12,777 nt of DNA from Nitriliruptorales bacterium (GTDB lineage: Bacteria > Actinomycetota > Nitriliruptoria > Euzebyales > Egibacteraceae). Each line of letters opens with the position of its first letter. Position 1 is the first letter of the stretch. The position numbers and the translations under genes are program-made. Positions 6,874-12,777 of this stretch are shown here, piece by piece. The stretch spans positions 1-12,777 of the forward strand of contig SLNF01000003.1 of NCBI GenBank assembly GCA_007133145.1, given 5' to 3'. Below the pieces are notes generated by a model, which saw only the letters and a program-made list of their open reading frames with translations, was not told the DNA's origin and ran no database searches.

Positions 6874-7629
6874 ATGGCCACCGAGCGTCTCGAGTTCGAC
6901 GGTGCGATGGGTGCGCGACTGTCGGGGGTGCTGCACGTGCCCGACGGCGAGGCGCGAGGCAGCGTCCTGCTCGCGCACTGCTTCACGTGCTCGAAGGACC
7001 TCCACACCATGACGCGGCTCGCCTCGGGGCTCGCCCAGGCCGGCTACGCCGTCCTGCGCTTCGACTTCACCGGGCTCGGGGAGTCGGGCGGGGAGTTCGT
7101 CGAGACGACGGTGTCGACGAACGTCGCCGACCTGCGCCGCGCCGCGCTCGCGCTCATCGAACGCGGGCTCGGGCCGTGCGCGATGGTCGGCCACAGTCTC
7201 GGCGGCGCGGCGACGCTGCTCGCCGCCGGCGACCTCCATACGGTGCGCTCGCTCGTCGTGCTCGGCGCGCCGCTCGCCCCGGCGCACGTGCGCCGCCTGC
7301 TCGCCGACGCCGCCCCGGCCATCGAACGCGAGGGCCAGGCCACCGTCGAGATCGGTGGGCGGCCCTTCCCGATCGCGCAGTCCTTCCTCGACGACCTCGA
7401 CCGACATCCCGCCGGCGAGCACCTCGCCGACCTCGGTCGTCCGCTGCTCGTCGTCCACGCCGTCGACGACGCCGTCGTCGAGGTCGCCGAAGGTGAGGCG
7501 ATCTTCGCCGCGGCCGCGCAGCCGAAGGGCTTCGTCCCCCTGCTCGAGGCCGACCACCTCCTGTCCTCGCGCACTGCTGCCGACGCCGCGCTCGCGGCGG
7601 TCACGGCGTGGTTCGACCAGACCCTGTGA
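6874..7629 (+). CDS. Serine alpha/beta hydrolase (OsmC-fusion-type hydrolase domain, standalone)
   Basis: A 251-residue alpha/beta-fold hydrolase without signal peptide. It has LLAHCFTCSKDL (32-43, oxyanion-hole region), RFDFTGLGES, the nucleophile elbow GHSLGG (S108), an acid in VVHAVDD (D198 or D199) and a catalytic-site His in EADHLL (H228). The CFTCSKD and FDFTGLGES signatures are those of the N-terminal half of bifunctional alpha/beta hydrolase-OsmC proteins. Here the frame ends after the hydrolase and no OsmC domain follows. ATG 6874 has GGAGG 4 bases upstream of AGCG-free spacing, a somewhat close ribosome site; an upstream in-frame ATG at 6700 would lie inside kgd and is unlikely. The stop overlaps the next gene by GTGA, so the two are probably translated together. 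The substrate is unknown, probably an ester or thioester. Confidence 0.85.
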   Translation: MATERLEFDGAMGARLSGVLHVPDGEARGSVLLAHCFTCSKDLHTMTRLASGLAQAGYAVLRFDFTGLGESGGEFVETTVSTNVADLRRAALALIERGLGPCAMVGHSLGGAATLLAAGDLHTVRSLVVLGAPLAPAHVRRLLADAAPAIEREGQATVEIGGRPFPIAQSFLDDLDRHPAGEHLADLGRPLLVVHAVDDAVVEVAEGEAIFAAAAQPKGFVPLLEADHLLSSRTAADAALAAVTAWFDQTL

Positions 7630-8246
7630 GCGAGGAGCCCGCCCGCGAGGACGTCGGGGTCGGCCCGCACCCGGGGCCGTGGCCCTCCGACCCGCGCTAT
7701 GACCGCGACCTGCTCGCCTCGGGTGACCGCCGCAACGTCGTCGACCGCTACCGCTACTGGCGCGTGGAGGCGATCGCCGCCGACCTCGCGGCGCGGGCCC
7801 GTCCGGTGCATGTCGCCGTCGAGAACCTCCAGCACGATTTCAACATCGGCTCGATCGTGCGCACCGCGAACGCCTTCGGCGCCGGGGGTGTGCACATCGT
7901 CGGCCGCCGGCGCTGGAACCGTCGCGGGGCGATGCGGACCGAGGCCTACCTCGCGGTCCACCACCACGAGGACGTCGCCGCGCTCGCGGGGTGGGCGCGC
8001 GGTGTCGAGCTGCCGATCGTCGGCGTCGACAACCTGCCCGGCGCGGTCGACCTCCGCGACGTCGCGCTGCCGGCTGCGGTCGTCCTGCTCCTCGGCCAGG
8101 AGGGGCCGGGGCTGTCGGCCGCGGCCCGTGAGACCGTCGACGCGGTCGCGGCGATCCCGCAGGTCGGCTCGACGCGCTCGATCAACGCCGGGGCCGCCGC
8201 GGCCATCGCCCTGTGGGAATGGGTGCGCCGTCACGACCCCCGCTGA
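7626..8246 (+). CDS. TrmH/SpoU family RNA 2'-O-ribose methyltransferase
   Basis: A 206-residue SPOUT-class enzyme that transfers a methyl group from S-adenosylmethionine to a ribose 2'-OH in tRNA or rRNA; the target cannot be read from sequence. All three SpoU motifs are present: NIGSIVRTANAFG (N73, R79) for motif 1, LLLGQEGPGLS (E159) for motif 2 and IPQVGSTRSINAGAAAAIA (N187) for motif 3, which carry the trefoil knot and cofactor site. About 60 N-terminal residues precede the knot domain. GTG 7626 is chosen because it overlaps the hydrolase stop as GTGA, a coupling arrangement; GTG 7608 in frame is possible. The 3' end overlaps the converging M20 gene by 16 bases. Confidence 0.93.
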   Translation: MSEEPAREDVGVGPHPGPWPSDPRYDRDLLASGDRRNVVDRYRYWRVEAIAADLAARARPVHVAVENLQHDFNIGSIVRTANAFGAGGVHIVGRRRWNRRGAMRTEAYLAVHHHEDVAALAGWARGVELPIVGVDNLPGAVDLRDVALPAAVVLLLGQEGPGLSAAARETVDAVAAIPQVGSTRSINAGAAAAIALWEWVRRHDPR

Positions 8247-9604
8247 GGTCGGGGCCCCGCGGTGCCGTCGAGGACCTCGTCGGGGTCGAGGCGCCCGCCG
8301 GCCTCGGTGAATTCCCGGGCGACGTCGGCGCGCAGGTCGGCGTCGGCGAGGAAGTCCGCCGCGGTGAGCGCGAGGCCGATCGCCCCGTCGATCGTGCCCT
8401 CGTCGGCGCGCGGCGAGGCCGCCCACTCGGCGAACTCCGGGGCGTGGATCGTCACCTCCGGCGGGGCGATCGCGAGCGTGGGGTGGATCGCCGGGACGCG
8501 CACGCTGACGTTGCCGAGGTCGGTCGAGCCGGTGAACTCCTGGGGCACGACACCGGGCGGGAGCGCCCGGCGGCCGCGACGGGCGACGTTCTCGGCGTAG
8601 CGTGCGGCGAGCGCGCCGTTGTTGCGCACCGGCAGGTAGACCGGGCACGGCTCCCAGTCGGTCTCGAGCCGGGTGCCGGTGGCCAGCGCCGCGGCCTCGA
8701 AGACCTCCCGCGCCCGCCCGCTGAGCTCCGCGAGGGTCGCCGGGTCGGCCGAGCGCAGGTAGAACTGCGCGCTCGCCCGGTCCGGGACGATGTTCGGTCG
8801 ACTGCCGCCGTCGGTGATGATCCCGTGCACGCGGTCGCTCGAGAGCATGTGCTGCCGCAGCGCCGCGATGCCCTGGTAGGCCGCGACGACGGCGTCGAGG
8901 GCATTGCGCCCGAGGTACGGCATCGCCGCGGCGTGGGCGGCGCGGCCGTGGTAGGTGACCCCGACCTGCTGCACCCCGAGCCAGGTGTGCTCGGCGACGT
9001 CGAAGCCCGCGGGGTGGAGCATGACCGCAGCGTCGATCCCGTCGAAGCCCCCCTCCCGGGCGATGAGCTCCTTGCCGCCTCCGCCCTCCTCGGCGGGACA
9101 GCCGATGAGCTCGACCGCGCCGCCGAGCTCGTCGACGGCCTCGGCGACCGCGAGGTAGGCACCGACCGCCGTGGCGCAGATGACGTTGTGTCCACAGGCG
9201 TGGCCGATGTCCGGCAGCGCGTCGTACTCCGCGAGGATCGCCACCCTCGGACCCCCCTGCCCGGCGACGGCCCGCAGCGCGGTCGGCAGGCCGAAGGCGC
9301 CGATCTCGGGCGCGTGGCCGGCGGCCTCGAGGACCCTTGCGACGGTCGCGACCGCCGCGTGCTCCCGGAAGCCGAGCTCGGGGTTGGCGTGGATCTCGTG
9401 GGACAGCGCGATGAGCTCCTCGGCACGGTCGGTCACCGCGGCGCTGACCCGCTCGACGAGCTCGGCGGGCGCGCCTGCGTGCTCGGAGTGCTCGGGCTCG
9501 GCGTCGGCGAGGTCGCGCTGGAGTTGGGCGAAGCGCGCCGCGACCATCCCCGGGTAGGGCGTCGCCGGCGGATCGTACGGGCTGCGGGGCGGGGAGGTGT
9601 CCAT
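8231..9604 (-). CDS. M20 family amidohydrolase/peptidase (M20D, AbgB-like)
   Basis: A 457-residue cytosolic metalloenzyme. The family hydrolyses amide bonds of N-acyl amino acids or small peptides such as p-aminobenzoyl-glutamate. Motifs are LSHEIHANPELGFRE (67-81), AEYDALPDIGHACGHN (125-140, with H135, C137 and H139) and GCPAEEGGGGKE (168-179, E172 probable base and E173 probable ligand). A dimerisation domain follows (about residues 205-325). The Cys in GHACGHN is typical of the M20D branch. ATG 9604 has no Shine-Dalgarno sequence, but TAGCGT lies 8 bases ahead; ATG 9547 is a shorter alternative. The gene is 50 bases downstream of a membrane protein on the same strand, so it may be co-transcribed and also have its own promoter. 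The exact substrate is unknown. Confidence 0.93.
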   Translation of the reverse strand: MDTSPPRSPYDPPATPYPGMVAARFAQLQRDLADAEPEHSEHAGAPAELVERVSAAVTDRAEELIALSHEIHANPELGFREHAAVATVARVLEAAGHAPEIGAFGLPTALRAVAGQGGPRVAILAEYDALPDIGHACGHNVICATAVGAYLAVAEAVDELGGAVELIGCPAEEGGGGKELIAREGGFDGIDAAVMLHPAGFDVAEHTWLGVQQVGVTYHGRAAHAAAMPYLGRNALDAVVAAYQGIAALRQHMLSSDRVHGIITDGGSRPNIVPDRASAQFYLRSADPATLAELSGRAREVFEAAALATGTRLETDWEPCPVYLPVRNNGALAARYAENVARRGRRALPPGVVPQEFTGSTDLGNVSVRVPAIHPTLAIAPPEVTIHAPEFAEWAASPRADEGTIDGAIGLALTAADFLADADLRADVAREFTEAGGRLDPDEVLDGTAGPRPQRGS

Positions 9605-9612
9605 GGCGGGGG

Positions 9613-9618
9613 ACGCTA
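9613..9618 (-). promoter_or_regulatory. -10 box for a possible leaderless M20 transcript
   Basis: TAGCGT on the minus strand (TANNNT) ends 8 bases before the ATG at 9604. It lies in the 50-base gap after the membrane protein gene. No -35 is evident. It would let the M20 gene be transcribed independently of the upstream gene. Confidence 0.35.
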
Positions 9619-9654
9619 CCCCGTCGACCCAGCCCCCGCCCGCGGTGAGGCGTC

Positions 9655-10746
9655 TCAGCCCACGGCCCACCCGACCCCTGCCGCCGCCGACAGCAGCGCC
9701 ACGGCCCGCAGGGGGAACTGCACGGCACGCGCCGCCCGCGGGTCGAAGCGGGCCAGGGCCGCCCGGTGCGCTGCCGCGATGGTGACGAGGTGCCCGGTGA
9801 GCAGGACGGCCGCCGCGAGCGCGCCGGCCGCCCCCCTGGGAAGACCGAGCGCGGGCAGGAGCGCGGTGAGGTGGCCCGCGAGCACCCAACCGGCGACGCC
9901 CGGCAGTGTCGCCGGCAGGAGGTAGGGCCGGATCGCGGCGAGGCGCAGCAGCACCGCGCACGCCAGCAGGGCGAGGGTGAGCGCGCCGACGGCGGTGACG
10001 GGGTCGTGCTCGGCGGTCAGCCCCGGCAGCGGCGCGAGCGCGACGACGGCGGGCGCGAGGGCTGCCGCGGCGAGCGCGAGGGTGCCTCGGGGGGGCTCCT
10101 CGCCGGTGCGCGCTGCGGCGGGGTTGCGCCACACCCACCCCTCCGCCTGCCTGCTCAGCGGGGCGAGGCGCGCGACGACCGTCGTGAGGGCGGTCAGCGG
10201 GTCGGCGTGGTGCAGGGACTGCCGACCCCCGAGGCGCCCCAGGGCCGTCGTTGCGGCGAGCCACGCGAGGAGCAGCCCGGCCGCGACGCTGGCCCGGCTG
10301 GGCCCTTGCGCGGCGCGGGTGAGCACCCAGAGCAGGCCGACCAGGGCCAGGGCCGAGGCGGCCGGCCACACCCCGAGCATGGTGAGTCGCGCCGGCAGCG
10401 GGCGATCCCGGGCGAGCGGACCCGGAGGGCCGAGGCGGTCCCACCCCCGGCCGGTGATCGACGCGAGCCCCAGCGCGAGCAGCCAACCCCAGGCGACGGT
10501 GTGGCCGAGCAGTCCCGCCGGCGCCCCCCCGAGTACGGCGAGCGCCGCGCCGGTGAGTGCGGCGCCGAGCAGCAGGGGCACCGCGGCGAGGGCAACGTCG
10601 AGCCCGCGCGAGGTGACGGCGGGCCACGCCGTCATCCGCGTCGGCGGCACGATCCCCTGGCGCGTGGCAGGTCGGGAGGAGCGCCACGCTGCCGAGGCGG
10701 CGACCGTGGCGGCGGCGAGCGTCGCCGCGAGTGCTCCGACGGTCAT
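9655..10746 (-). CDS. Polytopic membrane protein, distantly fenitrothion-hydrolase-like
   Basis: A 363-residue protein very rich in Ala and Leu, with about ten hydrophobic segments, so an integral membrane protein. Two stretches recall the poorly characterised actinobacterial family labelled fenitrothion hydrolase. One is a central loop with ADPLTALTTVVARLAPLSR and WVWRNP. The other is a C-terminal GHLVTIAAAHRAALARFDP followed by a last helix beginning near QFPL. The family's biochemical role in these bacteria is not established, and I do not infer pesticide hydrolysis. ATG 10746 is supported by GAGGAGGGAG (10757-10766, minus) about 10 bases upstream. It is the first gene of a possible two-gene unit with the M20 amidohydrolase. 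It could also be an unrelated small-solute transporter; the family link is by eye only. Confidence 0.6.
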   Translation of the reverse strand: MTVGALAATLAAATVAASAAWRSSRPATRQGIVPPTRMTAWPAVTSRGLDVALAAVPLLLGAALTGAALAVLGGAPAGLLGHTVAWGWLLALGLASITGRGWDRLGPPGPLARDRPLPARLTMLGVWPAASALALVGLLWVLTRAAQGPSRASVAAGLLLAWLAATTALGRLGGRQSLHHADPLTALTTVVARLAPLSRQAEGWVWRNPAAARTGEEPPRGTLALAAAALAPAVVALAPLPGLTAEHDPVTAVGALTLALLACAVLLRLAAIRPYLLPATLPGVAGWVLAGHLTALLPALGLPRGAAGALAAAVLLTGHLVTIAAAHRAALARFDPRAARAVQFPLRAVALLSAAAGVGWAVG

Positions 10747-10774
10747 CGGCGCTGGGCTCCCTCCTCACGCGACC

Positions 10775-10800
10775 GGCCCGGTGGGGCAGCCCACCCGGCC
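10775..10800 (-). repeat. Hairpin just upstream of the membrane protein ribosome site
   Basis: GGTGGG (10780-10785) and CCCACC (10790-10795) pair around a GCAG loop. After one C/C mismatch GGCC (10775-10778) pairs with GGCC (10797-10800), giving ten pairs in 26 bases. In the minus-strand transcript it would end 8 bases before the Shine-Dalgarno sequence at 10757-10766. It could influence translation. The surrounding 10770-10860 is generally full of GC-rich dyads. Confidence 0.35.
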
Positions 10801-10864
10801 CGGCGCCACCGGGACCGGGCCGGCGCGCTGCCGGTGACCGGCGACTCCCACCGCCCGGGGCCTC

Positions 10865-10871
10865 TAGGCTA
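10865..10871. promoter_or_regulatory. Near-palindromic -10 candidate usable on both strands
   Basis: The 7 bases TAGGCTA give TAGGCT on the plus strand (10865-10870) and TAGCCT on the minus strand (10871-10866), both TANNNT. They lie between the divergent genes starting at 10746 (minus) and 10989 (plus). The minus-strand leader would be about 113 bases and would include the hairpin at 10775-10800. No strong -35 is visible for either direction. Confidence 0.3.
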
Positions 10872-10932
10872 CGGTCGCGACGCGCCACGGGGGGGCCGGC
10901 GCCGGCGAGGTGCCGGGCGCCCCCACGGTCGC

Positions 10933-10938
10933 TACCGT
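10933..10938 (+). promoter_or_regulatory. -10 candidate for the small membrane protein gene
   Basis: TACCGT in the context GCTACCGTCG fits the actinobacterial TANNNT. Initiation near 10945 would give a leader of about 44 bases carrying AGGAG (10976-10980). No -35 is recognisable. Confidence 0.35.
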
Positions 10939-10988
10939 CGATGGCGCCGCGCTGACGAGGCCACGAGGCCCGGACAGGAGCTGTGAGG

Positions 10989-11546
10989 ATGAGCCCCTGG
11001 GACATCGCCTCCCGCTGGATCAACGCGATCCTGCTCGTGATCGTCGGCTTCATCGGCTTCGACACGCTCTTCTACCTCCTCGAGGCCAACGAGGCCAACG
11101 TCATCGTCGCCTTCGCCGGAGCCGGGGCTGGCTTCTTCCTCGCGCCCTTCCAGGGGATGTTCGACGACCAGGACACCCTGCTGACCGCCCTCATCGCCGT
11201 GCTCGGCTACGCCCTGCTCGCCGGTGTCGCCCTCGCGGTGGCCCGTGCCGTGCAGGCGAGCCTGCGTCGACGGGCGCTGCGCGCCGGCCAGCGCGTCGAC
11301 TGGGAGCATCCGCAGGCGCCTCCGCCGCCGGCCGCGTCCGGCCCGCCGCGCACGACGCTGCCTCGTGGCGCCGAGCTCACCGAGCCGGCGTCTGGCGTCG
11401 TGCGCCCGCCGGAGGCGACCGGGCAGGGCGCCGGCCAACCCCCGGTCGACGACACCGAGCGTCTCGACGCCCACGGGGACGGCCCTCCGGTCCACGAGGA
11501 CGACGCGACGCGCCCCATCGACCGTGGCGGTCAGGCGGGCGCGTGA
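10989..11546 (+). CDS. Small three-helix membrane protein with disordered Pro/acid-rich tail
   Basis: I do not recognise a named family. The 185-residue product has three predicted membrane segments (about 12-32, 38-58 and 63-87). Segment 2 ends in the distinctive LAPFQGMF before a DDQD loop. A basic stretch with RRRALR (93-98) would mark a cytoplasmic boundary. From about residue 105 the chain is rich in Pro, Gly, Asp and Glu and probably disordered. ATG 10989 is preferred because AGGAG (10976-10980) is 8 bases upstream; GTG 10983 would leave only 2 bases. It precedes the PAC2 gene by 94 bases on the same strand. The tail could bind a partner protein, but that is speculation. Confidence 0.8.
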   Translation: MSPWDIASRWINAILLVIVGFIGFDTLFYLLEANEANVIVAFAGAGAGFFLAPFQGMFDDQDTLLTALIAVLGYALLAGVALAVARAVQASLRRRALRAGQRVDWEHPQAPPPPAASGPPRTTLPRGAELTEPASGVVRPPEATGQGAGQPPVDDTERLDAHGDGPPVHEDDATRPIDRGGQAGA

Positions 11547-11605
11547 AGCCGGCGGCCCCGCGGCGCGGTCGGGTGGCCGTCGGTGAGCCCGCGCTGGACG
11601 GCACG

Positions 11606-11634
11606 CCGACGCGCGTCGTCGCGCTCACTACGCT
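11606..11634 (+). promoter_or_regulatory. Promoter for a leaderless PAC2 transcript
   Basis: CCGACG (11606-11611, three of six bases of TTGACA) is followed after 17 bases by TACGCT (11629-11634). Only six bases separate the latter from ATG 11641, so transcription would begin at the start codon. The gene has no Shine-Dalgarno sequence, which agrees with a leaderless mRNA. Confidence 0.5.
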
Positions 11635-11640
11635 GTGGTC

Positions 11641-12504
11641 ATGAGTGATGCCCTCCGCTGGATGACCGACGACCTGCCCGAGCTCCGGGACCCGGTGCTC
11701 CTCATCGCCCTCGACGGTTTCGTCGACGCTGGTGAGGTGGGGGAGAGCGCCGCGCTCTTCCTGCGCCACCGCTGGCTCGCCGATCGCGTCGCCGAACTCG
11801 ACGGCGACACCTATCTCGACTACCGGGCACGGCGACCGACCGCCGTCGTCGACAGCGGCGTCGTCAACCGGGTCGAGTGGCCGCGCATCGAGCTCTGCGC
11901 GGCGCGGCTCGACGGCCCGCGCGACGCGCTGTTGCTCATCGGGCCCGAGCCGGACATGCGCTGGCGCCAGCTCGTCGCCGACGTCGCCGAGGTATGCGCG
12001 CGCCTCGGGGTGCGGCGCGCCGTGACCCTCGGCGCCTACCCGGCCGCCGCCCCCCACACCCGCCCGGTGACGATCTCCTACGCGGGCAACACCGCCGGCG
12101 GCGGCACGGGCCCGCTCGAGGCCACCGCGGTCGGTGGCTACAGCGGTCCCGTCGGCGCGGCCACGGCGTTGCAGGCCGAGCTCGCCGCCCACGGCGTGGC
12201 CGTGCTCGGCCTGTGGGCCGAGGTACCGCACTACATCGCCGCCTCGCCCTACCCGCCCGGGTCCCTCGCGATGGTGCGGGCCGTCGCCGACCTCCTCGAG
12301 GTCGACCTCGATACCGACGAGCTCGAGACGGCCGCACGCCTGCACGCCGAGCGGGTCGACGAGGCGATCAGCGAGCACGACGAGGCCGCGGAGATGGTCG
12401 CCGGGCTCGAGCAGCTCCGCGACGAGGGCGGGGCCGAGCCCGACCTGCCCTCCGGTGACGACCTCGCCGACGAGATCGAGCGCTTCCTCGGCGCCGAGGA
12501 ATGA
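11641..12504 (+). CDS. PAC2 family protein
   Basis: A 287-residue cytosolic protein of the PAC2 (proteasome assembly chaperone 2-like) family, widespread in Actinomycetota. Recognisable stretches are IALDGFVDAGEVGESAALFL (22-41), LLIGPEPDMRW (98-108), GGYSGPVGAATALQ (165-178), LWAEVPHYIAASPYP (191-205) and the C-terminal SGDDLADEIERFLGAEE (271-287). A helical segment rich in charged residues (about 226-262) precedes the tail. The family's eukaryotic members help assemble the 20S proteasome; the bacterial role is not settled. No proteasome gene is in this window. ATG 11641 is chosen over GTG 11635 because TACGCT ends six bases before it, consistent with a leaderless mRNA. It converges on the thioesterase gene with only 6 bases between stop codons. 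Confidence 0.93.
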   Translation: MSDALRWMTDDLPELRDPVLLIALDGFVDAGEVGESAALFLRHRWLADRVAELDGDTYLDYRARRPTAVVDSGVVNRVEWPRIELCAARLDGPRDALLLIGPEPDMRWRQLVADVAEVCARLGVRRAVTLGAYPAAAPHTRPVTISYAGNTAGGGTGPLEATAVGGYSGPVGAATALQAELAAHGVAVLGLWAEVPHYIAASPYPPGSLAMVRAVADLLEVDLDTDELETAARLHAERVDEAISEHDEAAEMVAGLEQLRDEGGAEPDLPSGDDLADEIERFLGAEE

Positions 12505-12510
12505 CGCTGG

Positions 12511-12777
12511 TCACACCTCGCGGCCCGGCGTGGTCTCGAGGTTGGCGAGCTTGACCTTGCCGTGGGCCACGAGCGTCCCCTGCCCGTCGGTGATGCGGAC
12601 CTCCCACAGTTGCAGCCGTCGTCCGCGCTGCAGGGGCCTCGCCTCCGCGCAGAGGCGCCCGTCGACGACGGCGCGCAGGAAGTCGGTGTGGTTCGACACC
12701 CCGACCGCGACGCCGGAGCCGTCGAGCCAGACGTTCGCGCCGACGCTCGCGGTGAGCTCGGCGAGGGTGGCGAAGAC
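12511..12777 (-). CDS. PaaI-type hotdog-fold thioesterase, 3' part
   Basis: The visible 88 C-terminal residues run from the window edge to a TGA at 12511-12513; the start lies beyond the right end. Reading inward, FATLAELTASVGAN matches the active-site helix region of PaaI/YdiI-type hotdog thioesterases. NHTDFLRAVVDGRLCAEA and GRRLQLWEVRITDGQGTLVA match the following beta-strand core. Such enzymes hydrolyse acyl-CoA thioesters, for example phenylacetyl-CoA or DHNA-CoA. The substrate of this one cannot be told, and the catalytic Asp/Glu region is only partly in view. An internal GTG at 12699 would truncate the core and is not a credible start. Confidence 0.85.
   Translation of the reverse strand, partial: VFATLAELTASVGANVWLDGSGVAVGVSNHTDFLRAVVDGRLCAEARPLQRGRRLQLWEVRITDGQGTLVAHGKVKLANLETTPGREV

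Noticed and set aside
3012..7496. A nearly 4.5-kb open frame on the plus strand antisense to kgd
   Set aside because: It is a codon-bias shadow: its translation is Arg/Val/Asp/Glu/Gly-rich low complexity with no family motif, while the minus strand encodes a complete Kgd.
7044..9728. Long minus-strand open frame running across the hydrolase and methyltransferase into the M20 region
   Set aside because: It is Arg/Pro/Ala low complexity and out of frame with the M20 protein. The true genes in 6874-9604 carry intact catalytic motifs.
8213..10986. Plus-strand open frames opposite the M20 and membrane protein genes
   Set aside because: No recognisable domain, and composition typical of antisense shadows.
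9605..11065. N-terminal extension of the M20 frame up to 11065
   Set aside because: The frame is open upstream only by composition. It overlaps the membrane protein gene and looks random, and the M20 domain fits a start at 9604.
1..12777. CRISPR arrays, tRNA/rRNA genes, insertion sequences, toxin-antitoxin or phage genes
   Set aside because: No regularly spaced repeats, no tRNA-like cloverleaf, and no transposase, integrase or defence-protein motif was seen on either strand.

Overview
This is a very GC-rich window with dense G/C-ending codons and short intergenic gaps. The gene content fits a high-GC actinomycetote. The main indicators are a single-chain Kgd-type 2-oxoglutarate decarboxylase/dehydrogenase with a fused acyltransferase domain, an actinobacterial PAC2 protein and several SD-less genes that look leaderless. 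Fairly acidic proteins might suggest a halo/alkali-tolerant lineage such as Nitriliruptoria, but that placement is inference. I see no tRNA, rRNA, CRISPR array, transposase, integrase or phage gene. It reads as ordinary chromosome rather than an obvious defence or mobile island.

Layout: 1-74 holds the probable start of a leftward gene with its own promoter and ribosome binding site. 170-1492 (minus) is an M18 aspartyl-type aminopeptidase. 1493-1964 is the only long gene-free stretch. It separates two divergent genes and contains several inverted repeats, one with 13 of 14 pairs. 1965-2969 (plus) is a TAXI-family TRAP solute-binding lipoprotein with no permease beside it. A 10-bp perfect inverted repeat at 2980-3013 separates it from the convergent kgd gene (3018-6731, minus).

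6874-8246 (plus) is a two-gene unit: a serine alpha/beta hydrolase, usually seen fused to OsmC, overlaps a SpoU/TrmH RNA 2'-O-methyltransferase by GTGA. The methyltransferase collides tail to tail with an M20 amidohydrolase (8231-9604, minus). Upstream of that gene is a roughly ten-helix membrane protein resembling the fenitrothion-hydrolase-like family (9655-10746, minus). Divergent from it lie a three-helix membrane protein with a proline/acid-rich tail (10989-11546) and a PAC2 protein (11641-12504). The 3' end of a PaaI-type hotdog thioesterase (12511-12777, minus) runs off the right edge.

The genes do not form one pathway. Kgd is central carbon metabolism (TCA cycle at 2-oxoglutarate). 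The two peptidases/amidohydrolases, the hydrolase and the thioesterase are small-molecule or peptide turnover enzymes. The methyltransferase modifies structural RNA. The most interesting non-coding signals are the structured leader in front of the orphan TAXI gene, and TANNNT boxes 6-8 bases ahead of the start codons of three SD-less genes.
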